Source of the DNA: Brasenia schreberi | Taxonomy: Eukaryota; Streptophyta; Magnoliopsida; Nymphaeales; Cabombaceae | Assembly: GCA_036023115.1 (NCBI GenBank) | Contig: JAYKKT010000048.1 | Location: 5,418,001 to 5,482,000 of the forward strand | Length of the DNA: 64,000 nt | Reading direction: 5' to 3' | Part shown: piece after piece, positions 12,801-25,400 of the stretch | Layout of the letters: the number at the start of each line of letters is the position of its first letter | Numbering within the stretch: position 1 is the stretch's first letter | Notes under the pieces: generated by a model | What the model saw: only the letters and a program-made list of their open reading frames with translations | Told to the model about the DNA's origin: nothing | Databases searched by the model: none | Translations under genes and position numbers: made by a program

Positions 12801-13138
12801 ATCACAATAGAGAAGAAGCACAGTCAAATTAGAGGACGGTGTATGTGAGGAAGAGAGTCATGGTGCCGTCCGGTGGAAAAACGGCAGTGGAGAAGAGAAT
12901 CATTGAAAGGGTACTTGCGAAAAAATCAAAATAGGAGGGAGGTGGATTTTTAGTAAAGACGGGTATATGAACAGTAACACCCAACAAAGCAGGAATGGTG
13001 CGTGGCCCGGATGGCACTCGTGCAATTATCACCAATGCCAGAAGCATTTCGAATTTTGTCCCCATTAAAACTAGCTCCCATTTCCAGTGTCCTATCTCGA
13101 AGAAAGTGCCAAGTTCTTCAGCGTATCCAGAAACGGCG

Positions 13139-13433
13139 ATGGCGTTGAGAATCCTCTGCCGGAAAGGAGCCTTAGGGTTTCAGGTTCCCGCCTTATCGGC
13201 CGGAACTTCTCGCCATAGCCTTCATACCTTCACTCTCCCCGACCTTCCGTACGACTATGGCTCCCTGGAGCCGGTCATCAGCGGCGAAATCATGAGGCTT
13301 CATCATCAGAAGCACCACCAAGCGTACATCACTAACTACAACGCGGCTCTCGAGAAATTGCATGAGGCAATAGAAAAAGGGAACCCGTCGACTGTCGTCC
13401 ATCTGCAGAGTGCCATCAAGTTCAATGGCGGAG
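13139..13433 (+). CDS. MSD1: MSD1 exon 1
   Basis: Codes residues 1-98 plus the first base of codon 99: presequence, N-terminal [10 protein letters not shown] and the helical hairpin with HHQKHHQAY. The donor is GAG|gtcctt, a poor match to the plant consensus GTAAGT but the only GT that keeps the frame with exon 2. Confidence 0.94.
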
Positions 13434-16400
13434 GTCCTTCCAGATCTTGCTTCGTTTTGTTTGGGATGGATGTTACACATTGCTCCCTTCCAATTTTTCC
13501 TTTTTCATGTTAATTTGTGTTGCGCTTCTGTGTCACTCTTATGAGAGTGATTTCTTTAAGAATTACATATGTACTTTTAGTTGTGTCACTCTTTGGGAGA
13601 GTGATTTCTTCTTGTTGGATGCCTTCTCGTTAAGTTTACTCATTCATGTTCCTAGAGTGGTATGACATTCGGGTTACTTAGTTAAATGGACATAGTTATA
13701 CGGTTCTACATGAAAAGTAGTTTTCTTTAAATTCTTTTAGATGCATCTTATTCTTTTCCATCTCAGGGAGTTCTCCTCATCACCTTGACCAAATTATTTT
13801 TATGCCGTTATACATTTTCCGTGCTTTCGTTGTTCCTTATGCTGTCTCCCTTACATTCCGAATACTGGTTTTAACGCTACTGCGTCCTGAAAGTAAATAA
13901 TAACTGTGATCATCAATTCCGATCCTTTCATTCCAGAATGAGCACTTGTTGTTCTCATAACAACCTGCTCTATGCATGGAAATGTTTATCTTGTTTTTAC
14001 GTTTTGTAATCCTTAAGATCTATTACTTCAAACGAAATTACTATTTGCCAGATTCAGAACCTAATACAACAACAACAACTAAGCCTTTTCCCATACTAGA
14101 CGGGGTCGGCTACATGGATTCTTTGTTTCCACAGATCCCTATCGTGTGCCATGTTAGCAGTTAACTCACAATAAGCTAGATCATTCTTTATTGTTTCTTT
14201 CCAACACTTTTGTGGTAGTCCTCTACCTCTTTTAATACTTTCTAAATTTAGTTTTTCTAACCTTCTTATAGGTTCTTCTTTTGATCTTCTTTCTATATGT
14301 CCAAACCATCTTAGAATATATTCTCTCATTTTATCCTCTATTGGTGCCACTGCTAATTTGTTTCTAATAACCTCATTATGTATCCGGTCTTTTCTTGTAT
14401 GACCACTCATCAATCTCAACATCTTCATTTCTGTCACAGACATCTTTTGTACATGTTGATGATTAACTGCTCAACACTCACAACCATAAAACATGGCTGG
14501 CCTAATTGGTGCTCTATAATATTTACCATTTTAACTTTAATGGTATCTTCTTATCACAAAGAATACCTTATGCTCCTCTCCATTTTAACCAACTAACATT
14601 AATTCAGAACCTAATGTATGCTTAAATTAAAATGGTGTAGAAAACAAGATCTCTATTGAATCTGGACATAAATCCCTTGTTAAAAACAATCTTTTTAACT
14701 TTATTGTTAGTTGGATTGTTATTCATGTATGTATGTGCATGCACCTCAAATTTGCCATGTGTATCTTATTTGCTGTAAGGAAAACAGTTTCATATCCTAT
14801 AATTCTTTTCAGGCCATATCAATCATTCCATTTTCTGGAATAATCTCAAGCCTATTCAAGTAAGTTCACTTACTATCTCTTTTACTTCCTCTTACGTTTG
14901 GAGCCATGTGTTTGTGGTGAATGAAAATAAACAAACAGGAAGGTGGTGGTGAGCCCCCAAAAGGTGCCCTTGGTTGGGCAATTGATGAATATTTTGGATC
15001 TTTGGAATCCTTGGTTCAGAAGATCAACTCTGAAGGTGCTGCTCTACAGGGTTCTGGATGGGTGGTGAGTGACATAATCCGCTTTACGGCTATTTGTTGT
15101 CTTCCTTTAACTAGATTTGAGAATTTTATAGTATCTTCCATCACTAGATGCATTATTTTCAGGATTTCTTTTTTTCCCTTTTTGATTCATGCAGTGGCTT
15201 GGTCTTGATAAAGCACAAAAGAAGCTTGTTGTTGAAACAACAGCTAATCAGGTAATGAGCAGAGCTATAGAGGAAGTTTCTGTCATTTAGTTCTTAGTTT
15301 ATGCTGTCATTTGGTAAGATGTTGGAAGGATGACCTATTCATTTACTTTGGTAATTAGAAATGTTTCCTCCCATTAAGTTTGTTTTGTTATTTATAACTT
15401 TTTTCCAGACAGAGATATAAGAGTTATTATGTTAAGGAGAATTCATATGAAAGATTCTACATGTGCTTTATCGCATCAAACCTTGTATGTAATCTTGAAG
15501 ATATTAATCTTTGTCTGTCCCGTACCTTTCATTTAATATTTTTCATTTGACATGAAAATGGTGATGATGAAATTGACACAAATTTACATGTGTTTAACAC
15601 CAAAAAGGCAATTCATGAAACATTACATGTATTTATCACAAAAGAGCTAGGTAGTAAAGTAAAGCCCACAATTTAGGAGGACCTTATATAAAATGCTTAA
15701 TAGAAAAGGGAGCGAAAGAGATATTTTATGTGTGCACTCAAGTAAGATCATCCACGAGTAGGAAAAGGTAATATTGACAAGGATATCGAGGAGAGATAAA
15801 AGACTTTCTTAAGTTATTTAATATGAGTACACATAAATTATGTGACCTCCTAGCACATTGAAAAGAGGAAAATGGAAAAGACCCTTAAACACTATGTCAC
15901 GTAGAGTCTTAGACACGGTAATGAAGATGATACTTCAACATCATGTTGAATAATTACAACAAAATTACAAAAGTAAATACAAAAAGAAATCAGAAATACA
16001 ATACAATACTATATTTTTATCACCCTGTTGAAAGCGTGATGTCGTTAGTGATTTGGTGAAGACATCTGTGAGTTGATACCAGTATTGTTCGACGCGTATT
16101 GTATCGTGTATCATTTTGGTCCATGATATGGGCGTATCGTATCATACTTTAATATTAAAAAAATAATAAAAATCTAAAAAAACAGAAAAAATCCAAAAAA
16201 TAAGAAAAATTTGATAATTGCAAAGAATTCATATAATGCAAAGTTTAGTACATATTGATCATTCACCATTGAACAATTGGAAAAAATTACATATTTTGAA
16301 GTAAAAAATAAAATATATTTACATTTACATATTTGTAATAAGGATCATTAACTGAATAATCTTTATCTTCTTCTTGCTGAAGATCCTCTCCTCCTTCTGC

Positions 16401-19400
16401 TTCAAAATCAAAATCTTCATCTCCTTGATAATGTTGTTACGCTCCTAAATTAATCCATGCAATGTCTTCTTCGATTAGGAGGGCATTTTCTTCGTCATCT
16501 TCCATAATCCTGTCTTCTAATATATCAAAATTATCCAAACTTATTGGATCAAATTGGCTTTCTTCTCTATTTACCTTTTTAATTGCCTAAAAGAAAGAAA
16601 TAAAAGTAATTAATAAATGATATTAACAATTGAAGTCAAACAATATTAAATTGAATCTTTAAGTACTAACTAATACAAGATTACCTTTCACGAAGCCACA
16701 TGTTACAACAGATGAAAACTAAGTCATTGAGCTGCATATATTCCAACTTGTTGTGCTTTTTTTTGTATGGATGTGTTTAAAGAGCTCCAATTCCTTTCAC
16801 AATCCGTTGCACTAAAGGTTTGACTCAAAACTCTTATTGCAAAATTTCTAAGGTTTGAGCAATCACTTTCAAACTTATTCCACCAAACATGTGTAGAAAA
16901 AGGCAAACATCAGGGATTTAATTCACAATAATATAAGATTTAAAACAGTTAAATACGAAGATAAACAATTTACTTGGGCGCATATTAGTGCGGTTGCCAA
17001 TTGCTATAGGCAAACCCATTAAGTGAAAAGCATTATCATAGATCTCATCTCTCGATGTATAGCATCTGCTCTACTCTCATCAGGGACTAATCTGTCTATA
17101 CAATTAATGATGCCTCGATTAACCTCACCATCCCTTTTGAAGCTTATTGAGTACTTGAATGTTGGGTTAAAATAATATGTTGCAGTATGAATAGGCTCAT
17201 GCAATTGTTTGTTCCATCTATTATTTATAATTTTCCACACAAGCACATAAATCTCTCTTTTTTCATTAAAATTATTTCTAATGACTTCTTTTGCCCTATC
17301 CATGACTTCATAAAGGTAGCCCATAGATGGTTTGTCCTTGCTATTAGCCAATCTCAAAACCTTCACCAAAGGACATGTAATCCTCAACAGTTTAACACAT
17401 GCATTCTAAAATGTACTCCTGAAAACTATCTGTGAAATCTCATAACTTTCTATTTCTTCTATTTTGAGGCAATTCTGCAAATTATTGCCACTCATCTGAG
17501 GGGAATATTCTTAAGGCTTGCTTCTGTCTCACAATATTTTGTACAAATAAGAAATTAGTTGCAAACCGAGTTGCAACTGTACAAAGAAGCTCTGTACCAT
17601 CTATATATCTCTTATCATACACAATACAAAGGCATGATTGTAGATAAATTTGGTGATATCTTGGCAACACTCAGTTACTGCCTTTATCTCATTCATCTCA
17701 CCAATATCCTTAAGGATGAGATCTAAACAATGGGATGTGCATGGTATTCAATAGAAAGTCCCATAAGTATATGCTAATTCCTTCCCAGCTGTTTTATAGT
17801 TAGCTTTATTCTCTGTAATAAATTGGACTACATTCTCTAACCCAACCTCGCATATCACCTTATAAAACTCTTGCCTTAAGATTTCTACAGTGTGCCTCTC
17901 CTCTGACATGTCTAGAGATATCAAAAACATAAGTTCTTTAGGACAGTAAATAAGAAAGTTTGACAAGGTCCTTCCTCGCCTATTTGTCTATTTGTCTACC
18001 ATGATGGTGCATCCTATCTCATTCCATGACTTTTTCAAAATCGAACAATATTCTTCCACTTCAATGACGACCTTATCTAATATCTTTCCTCTTAACTTCT
18101 GATAAGAGGACATCTTATATCCTTATGTCATTGCTTGAAAATAAAAACTGTTTGCTGCATTAAATAGAATGCATGCAAAAACCATATGCCCACTACAAGG
18201 TCTACCTGATCATGCAGTTGTTCTGAAACCATAGCAGTACGAATTTTAGGTTGAGCATGAGTTGTAGTGCTAGAAGGAAAAAATGAATGTATGCTAGAAG
18301 CAACTCTTCCTCTACTCCTTCCTGAGCTTCTTCTTCTATTACTTTCACTTGTAAAATCTTCAGCAATCCTCTTTCCCCTGTTTGGTGGTCGAGAACTACT
18401 ACTAATAATCTCTGTTCTAGCTACTAATCTGTGTTCTAGTATATCTTCCTCAAATATCCCTAAATCATCATTTTGTTGTCTCTTTTTATGTATGCTCTCA
18501 ATTATCTGAAGACTTTGCCATTTAATGCCTTCTAACAAACTTCTATCTTTGCTAGTGCAAGGGGCAACTTCTTTCCTAGTCCCTATAAGGTGGTGTTTCA
18601 ATCGTGAAATTGTATTACTAACCACCTTCTAATAAAACAAACATATGATCTTTAATTTGGAACCCTAAAATGTTGTACCCCATTGCCATGCCGGATCATC
18701 AGACCGAGATTAAGAGTCTCTAACGCCCTTTCCTGTCATCTCAATTGAGCACTTCAATTCAATAAAAAACTTAAAATAAAACACTTCATAAATCCCTAAT
18801 ATTCACATAACACTTAAATAGAGTGTCTCCCACTTCATGAATGCAATAAAAATTATATCAACATACTTAATAACTTCATATTTTGTTATTAAAAAAAACC
18901 CAAATAACACCAAAAAAATAACAAATACAAAGATTTTTTTAAAAATACTCAAAATATATCACAATCGAGTTAGGAGGCTTGCACGAACACCAGAGATCAC
19001 TTTTTTGGCAGCCTTGAACACCAAGGAAGGAGAGAGCCACTGGAGAAAGGCTTGAGCAACGATGGGGAGCCGTGAACTGACTTCAGAAACCCACAAAAAT
19101 GCGGGTTTCTGTTCGGCTAGGGACCGTTTAAAAATGCATTCTTAACATCCATTTGAAAGATGTTCTTGTTTTTAATTGCACTAAGAGCAATAAGAGCCTA
19201 ACAATGGTCATTCTAACTACTGGAGCAAATGTTTTCTCATAATCTATTCCATGCTCTTGAGATCCTTTCCCTATTACGCTAGCCTTTATCGTTCTAGGAT
19301 ACTTGATTTTGTATACCCATCTACATCCTATTGGTTTCCTAGTTTAATGACGTGTGACAATTTCTTATATTTGAGCTCTATGGAAGGTATCTAGTTCCTT

Positions 19401-22400
19401 ATTCATAGCATGAATCCATACTTGGGATGTCTGAGCTTCCTTAAATGTCCTAGGTTCCTTTATAGCTAAAATCACACTTAATAAGACAATATGTCTTGGT
19501 AAAAAACTTTAGTAAGAGACAAACCTATTAGGAGGTTTAGAATCTCTATTGGATTTTCTTAAAATAGGTTTAATGGTCTTTGGAGCTCGCCAAGTGTAAT
19601 ATCTTTCAAAGGAGACATAGTGTACCTCAAAGACATTAGCCCATCGTGTTCTCTTTCTATGTTTTCTTCTTGATTACCTAGAATATCATTCAAGAAAGAG
19701 TATCATTAATGGGGCTAGTGACACTAAATATCATACAAAGGTTCTTTTTTTCTATATAATGATTCATAAGATATCTCAACATGCGAATAGCCTCGATAAG
19801 ATATCATCATAGCATGAATCCAAAATGGTTCTCTATTATACTTGATACTTTTCTCAACCTATATTGAATAATTCTTTCCTATAATTTTAAAGTATAATTC
19901 ATCAACTTGATACCCATAATTTGAACAATTCTCAATGTCTCCCTTTTTGTATATGAATATAATTATGATCTTCCTCAGTGTTATCCATATCCTACCATAT
20001 CGTATCGTATCGTGGTATCGTGGGAAGCCACAATACAATACGGTAACCTGGTTATCGCACTGTATTTTGGGTAGGTTTTTGGCCTCTCTTCACTTTCCTC
20101 CAAGGCATCCTCCGATATGCTTGTTTGGGATTGCAAGTTGTATATGTAACATATAAATTTGGGTATATGATTTAAGTTATTGAATAATAATAATTTATGA
20201 ACAAATAAAACAACAACAACAACAACAACAACTAAGCCTTTTCCCATACTAGACGGGGTCGGCTACATGGATTCTTTGTCTTCATACAACCCTATCATAT
20301 GTCATGTTATCAGTAATTCACAATAAGCTAAATCATTCTTTATTGTTTCTTTCCAACACTTTTGTGGTCGTCTTTTACCTCTTTTAATACTTTCTAAATT
20401 TAGTTTTTCATACCTTCTTACAGGTTCTTCTTTTGATCTTCTTTCTATATGTCCAAACCATCTTAAACTACATTCTCTCATTTTATCCTCTATTGGTGCC
20501 ACTCCTTCTTTTGATCTTCTTTCTATATGTCCAAACCATCTTAAACTACATTCTCTCATTTTATCCTCTATTGGTGCCACTCCTAATTTGTTTCTAATAA
20601 CCTCATTATGTATATGGTTTTTTCTTGTATGACCACTCATCCATCTCAGCATCTTCATTTCTGTCACAGACATCTTTTGTACATGTTGATGATTAACTTT
20701 TAAACACTCAGAACCATAAAACATGGCATAATTGCTGCTCTATAATATTTACCTTTTAACTTTAATGGTATCTTCTTATCACAAAGAATACTTGATGCTC
20801 CTCTCCATTTTAACCAACTGACATTAATTCTATGCGTAACATCTCCATCAATTCTTTCATCACTCTGAAAAATTGACCCTAGGTATTTAAAACTTTCCTT
20901 TTGGGGGATGCAATGTGTGCCAATTTTAATTTCTATGTCCTCTAAAGTAACCAAATGATCAAACTTACATTCCATATATTCTGTCTTTGTTCTACTAAGT
21001 CGAAGGCCTTTGCTTTCTAATGTTTCTTTCCATAGTTCCAATTTTCTATTAACTTTTTCCTTAGACGACTCCACTAATAAAATGTTAACTGCAAATAACA
21101 TACACCAAGGTACTTCATCTTGAATATGTTTTGTTAACTCATCCATCACCATTATAAATAAGTATGGACTTAAAGTTGATCCTTGATGTAACCCAATATT
21201 AACTTCAAAGAAGTCTGTCATTCCTTAATGAGTCCTCACACATGTTTTTGCACCATCATACATGTCTCTTATAAGGTTAATATATATCAATGGAATACCT
21301 CTTTTTTCTAAAGTTCTCCAAAGAACCTCCCTCGGTACCCTATCATAAGCTTTTTCTAGATCAATAAATATCATGCGAAGGTTTTTCTTTCTTCCTCTAA
21401 AATCTTTCATAAGACGTCTCAAAAGGTGAATCGCTTCCATAGTAGATCTGCCTAGCATGAATCCAAATTGGTTCTCTGTTATACTTGATACTTGTCTTAA
21501 CTTACGTTCGATAATTCTTTTCCATAATTTTGAATGTCTCCCTAGTTCTTATATATGGGTATAAGTGTACTTGCTCTCCATTCCTCGGGAATCTTTTGGT
21601 TTTTCCATATTTCATTAAACAGTCTTGTGAGCCAAGTGATTCCTATTTCTCCTAGTATTTTCCAAACTTCTATAAGAATATTATCTGGTCCTACCGATTT
21701 ACCACCCTTCATATGTTTAAGATCCTCTTTGACTTCATTCTTTTGAACATGTCGGTAGAAATTGTGGTTTATATACTTTTTTGATTTGGCTAACTCTCCT
21801 AAGCTAATACTAACATTTTTATTTTCATTAAAAAGCTTATAAAAATAGTTTTTCCATCTATTTCTTATATCATCATTTGCCACTAGAATTTTTTCATCCT
21901 CGTCTTCGATGCATCTAACATAATTAAGATCTTTAGTTTTCTTATCTCTAGTCCTCGCTATCCTAAAAATATCTCTTTCACCCTCTTTTGAGTTGAGTTT
22001 TTTATATAAATCCTCCCAAATTTTAGCTTTTGCTTCACTCACGGCCTTTTTCGCTTCCTTCTTTGCTTTCTTATAAGCCTCTAAAGTTTCACTAGTTTTC
22101 TTAGCATAATGTAATTTGTAACATGCCCTCTTTGCCTTGATTTTATTTTGTACTACTTCACACCACCACCAAGCTTCTTTTTGTGCTGGTACACCTCTCT
22201 TAGATACACCTAACACATCTTTCGCCACTTTCCTAATATGTAACCATATTGTTCCACATATCACAGGGTGTACCAACATAATTCCAAACATCTCCTTGAA
22301 GGACTTTCTGTGTAAATATATCTTCTTTCTTGCTTTTGAGGTTCCGCCATTTAGTTCGAATAGCTCGATGCACTCTTTTCTTCTTTGTCCATGTTTTTAT

Positions 22401-25400
22401 TTGTAAATCCATGACTAAAAGTTGATGTTGAGTGGTTAAGCTTTCTCCTGGAATTACCTTGCAATCTTTACAATACGCTCTATCTTTTTCTCTACAAATA
22501 AAATAATCAATTTGTGTTTGTGATAAGCCACTCTTATAAGTAATTAAATGTTCATCTCGTTTTATGAAGATTGTATTGACTATAAAGAGATCAAATGCCA
22601 TAACAAAATGTAAAATCTCCCTACCTTCTTCATTTATATCCCTAAAACCAAAGTTTTCATGAATCTCTTGATATCCTAATGCCTCTTTACCGACATGTCC
22701 ATTTAGGTCTCCTCCTAAACAAATCATCTCCCATTGTAGAATCTTTTGAATCACCTTATCTAACTCCTCCCAAAAAGCTGTCTTTATGCTATCTTCTAGT
22801 CCTACTTAGGGTGCATAAGCACAAACTATATTCAAAACCTCTACTCCTAACACTAATTTCAACATCATGATTCGGTCACCGTATCGTTGTATGTCTACTA
22901 CACTATCCTTTAAATCTTTATTTATGATAATACCAACTCCGTTTCAAGCCTTTTCTTTACCTGAGTACCATAATTTAAAACCTGTATCCTCTATCTCCTT
23001 TGCTTTTTCTCCAACCTATTTTGTCTCTTGTAAACATAGAATATGAATCTTTCTCCGAATCATAGTATCTACCACCTCCATTAGCTTACTGAATAATGTT
23101 CCGATATTCCAAGAACCAATACAAATCTTATTATCTAGGATTAGCTTCATTACCCATCGCATCCATCCATAATCAAAATGTGGAGACCCTCTCTGAAAAT
23201 TATTCACTACATTCGGGCGGCAATGTAACGGGACTAACTTCTTTACCCACACCCGTCCATGATGTGGAAACCCTCTCTGCAATTGATTCACTACATTCGG
23301 GCGAAAATATAGTGGCCTTTGCTTACTTATTACTGCATTCGGGCTCTACAACACGTTACTAGGTGGAGACGCCCCAAAGCAATTCTCATAATTTTTGTAA
23401 TCCATATTATAAAAATCCGACAAAGTTTTACGCTGACTGTCGGAGGCCTAACACAACCCTCCTCCTTTATTTGGGTTTGGGACCGAAAATGCAAGGGTGA
23501 TCCTTTATATGGGCGGAGTTTTGTGAACAAATAAAAATTGTGACAAAATCATTTCCCTTTATGATGCTAACTTTTAGGTATATTTCTGCTACCAGTTTTT
23601 AATTTCATGAAATCGCAAACAATGAAAAACAACTTGGTTGTCTCAGTTCATTGAGTGGGCATTTCACAACTTCACTATTTTAGGGTTCACCTTACATGAC
23701 TTTCATTGAGTTGAACATGATCAACGTGTGCGAGGCTTAAATCAGTCTGTGAAGTGAGAAATGGACCTCAAGCATTAGTTAAAAAGCTAGTCTCCAGTAA
23801 GAGAAAAAGGGATATCATCAAGTAACAATATCACATCACTGAGGTGTCATAGACTCAACTCAATAATCAAAGAAATGGAGCTCATCATTTTGCTCACATA
23901 TGAATATTAACAAATATGACAACTACATGTACAAAGATAACAATTTGTTAATTTTGATATATTAGATGAGTGGATTACGTAAGATAACGAAGAAAATACA
24001 CTCCTAACCGAAGAAGACATTGCATGGATTAATTTAAAAGGAGTGCAATGACATCATGAAGGAGATGAATATTTTGATTTTGAAGCAGAAGGTGATGAGA
24101 AACTTTGAATCTTCATCATGGAGAAGATAAGATTATTTAGTTAATGATGATGATAAGCTTATACAAATTTATAATATGTAAAATGGAAATGTATTTCATT
24201 TTTTGCTTCAAAATATGTAAATTTGGATGCAATTATTCAATGTTGAATGCTCAATCTGTACTAAACTTTGTATTATATAAATCTAAAGTAATTACCATAT
24301 TTTCCATATTTTTCTTGATTTTTTCAGTTTTTTCTTGATTTTTAAAATAAATTTTTTACTTTTTTAATATTAAAATACGATACGATACGCGTAAGAAACA
24401 TTGGTCTTCCTCCATTCCTAAAGTATCTTTTGGTTTCTCCATATTTCATTAAATAATCTTGTATGGGAAATGATATCCTCTTCTAACATTTTCCATACTT
24501 TTATAAAAGATCATATGGTCTTTCGTATCTACCAATCTTCATAAGTTTAAGAGTGTATTTGACTTCATTTCATTGAATACTTGGTAGAAAATGGAAAGTC
24601 TAGTGCTTTTAAATTTTAAATTCTTAATTTGTTAATAGAAATGGATTAAACACTTTGAGCAAGTCTTTTTATTCAAAATGACCATGGAGATGTGGATAGT
24701 TTAAAAAACCATGTATCTTGACTTTGTTTCACCAAATGTCATGTCAATGTCGATGTCAGGTATGCAATTAGCCTAACACTTCACTAAATTGATGTGAAAA
24801 GATAGTATTGTATTGTATTTTTGATTTTTTTGTATTTACTTTTGTAATTCTGTTGTTGATGTCAGGTATACAATTATACTAAATACTTTTTGTAACACTA
24901 AACTAATATCGGAACATTATCGGGTAAGCTAATGGTGGTAGTAGATACTGTGATTCAGAGAAAGATTCATATTCTATGTTTACAATAGACAAAATGGGTT
25001 AGAGAAAAACAAAGGAGATAGAGGATACAAGTTTTAAATTATGGTACTCAGGTAAAGAAAAGGCTCGAAACGGAGTTGGTATTATCATAAATAAAGATTT
25101 AAAGGAGAGTGTAGTAGACATACAACGATATGGTGACCGAATCATGACGTTGAAATTAGTGTTCGGAGCAGAGGTTTTGAATATAGTTTGTGCTTACGCA
25201 CCCCAAGTAGGACTAGAAGATAGTATAAAGACAGTTTTTTGGGAAGAGTTAGATAAGGTGTTTCAAAAGATTCCACAAAGGGAGATGATGTGTTTAGGAG
25301 GAGATTTAAATGGACATGTCGGTAAAGAGGCATTAGGATATCAAGGGATTCATGGAAACTTTGGTTTTGGGGATATAAATGAGGAAGGTAGGGAGATTTT

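Larger units (their letters stand above)
19976..24403 (+). mobile_element. Non-autonomous hAT derivative (element A)
   Basis: The left end is CAGTGTTATCC; the right end ACATTG is the complement of CAATGTTTCTTACGCG. It is flanked by ATCTTCCT (19968-19975) and GTCTTCCT (24404-24411), an 8-bp duplication with one mismatch. Subterminal CGTATCGTATCGTGG repeats form a hairpin at the left. The right part retains a transposase C-terminal remnant ([12 protein letters not shown] at about 24007-24045) matching hAT copy 1. A full RTE (20211-23523) is nested inside, so the element itself is about 1.1 kb. It has no complete transposase and would depend on one supplied in trans. Confidence 0.88.

Noticed and set aside
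12995..13138. In-frame N-terminal extension of MSD1 starting at 12995
   Set aside because: The extension has no family counterpart, and the mitochondrial presequence begins properly at the ATG 13139. It is most likely an open stretch of 5' UTR.
13193..13480. 95-codon antisense ORF opposite MSD1 exon 1
   Set aside because: It mirrors a conserved, GC-richer exon and has no motif of its own. A coding shadow.
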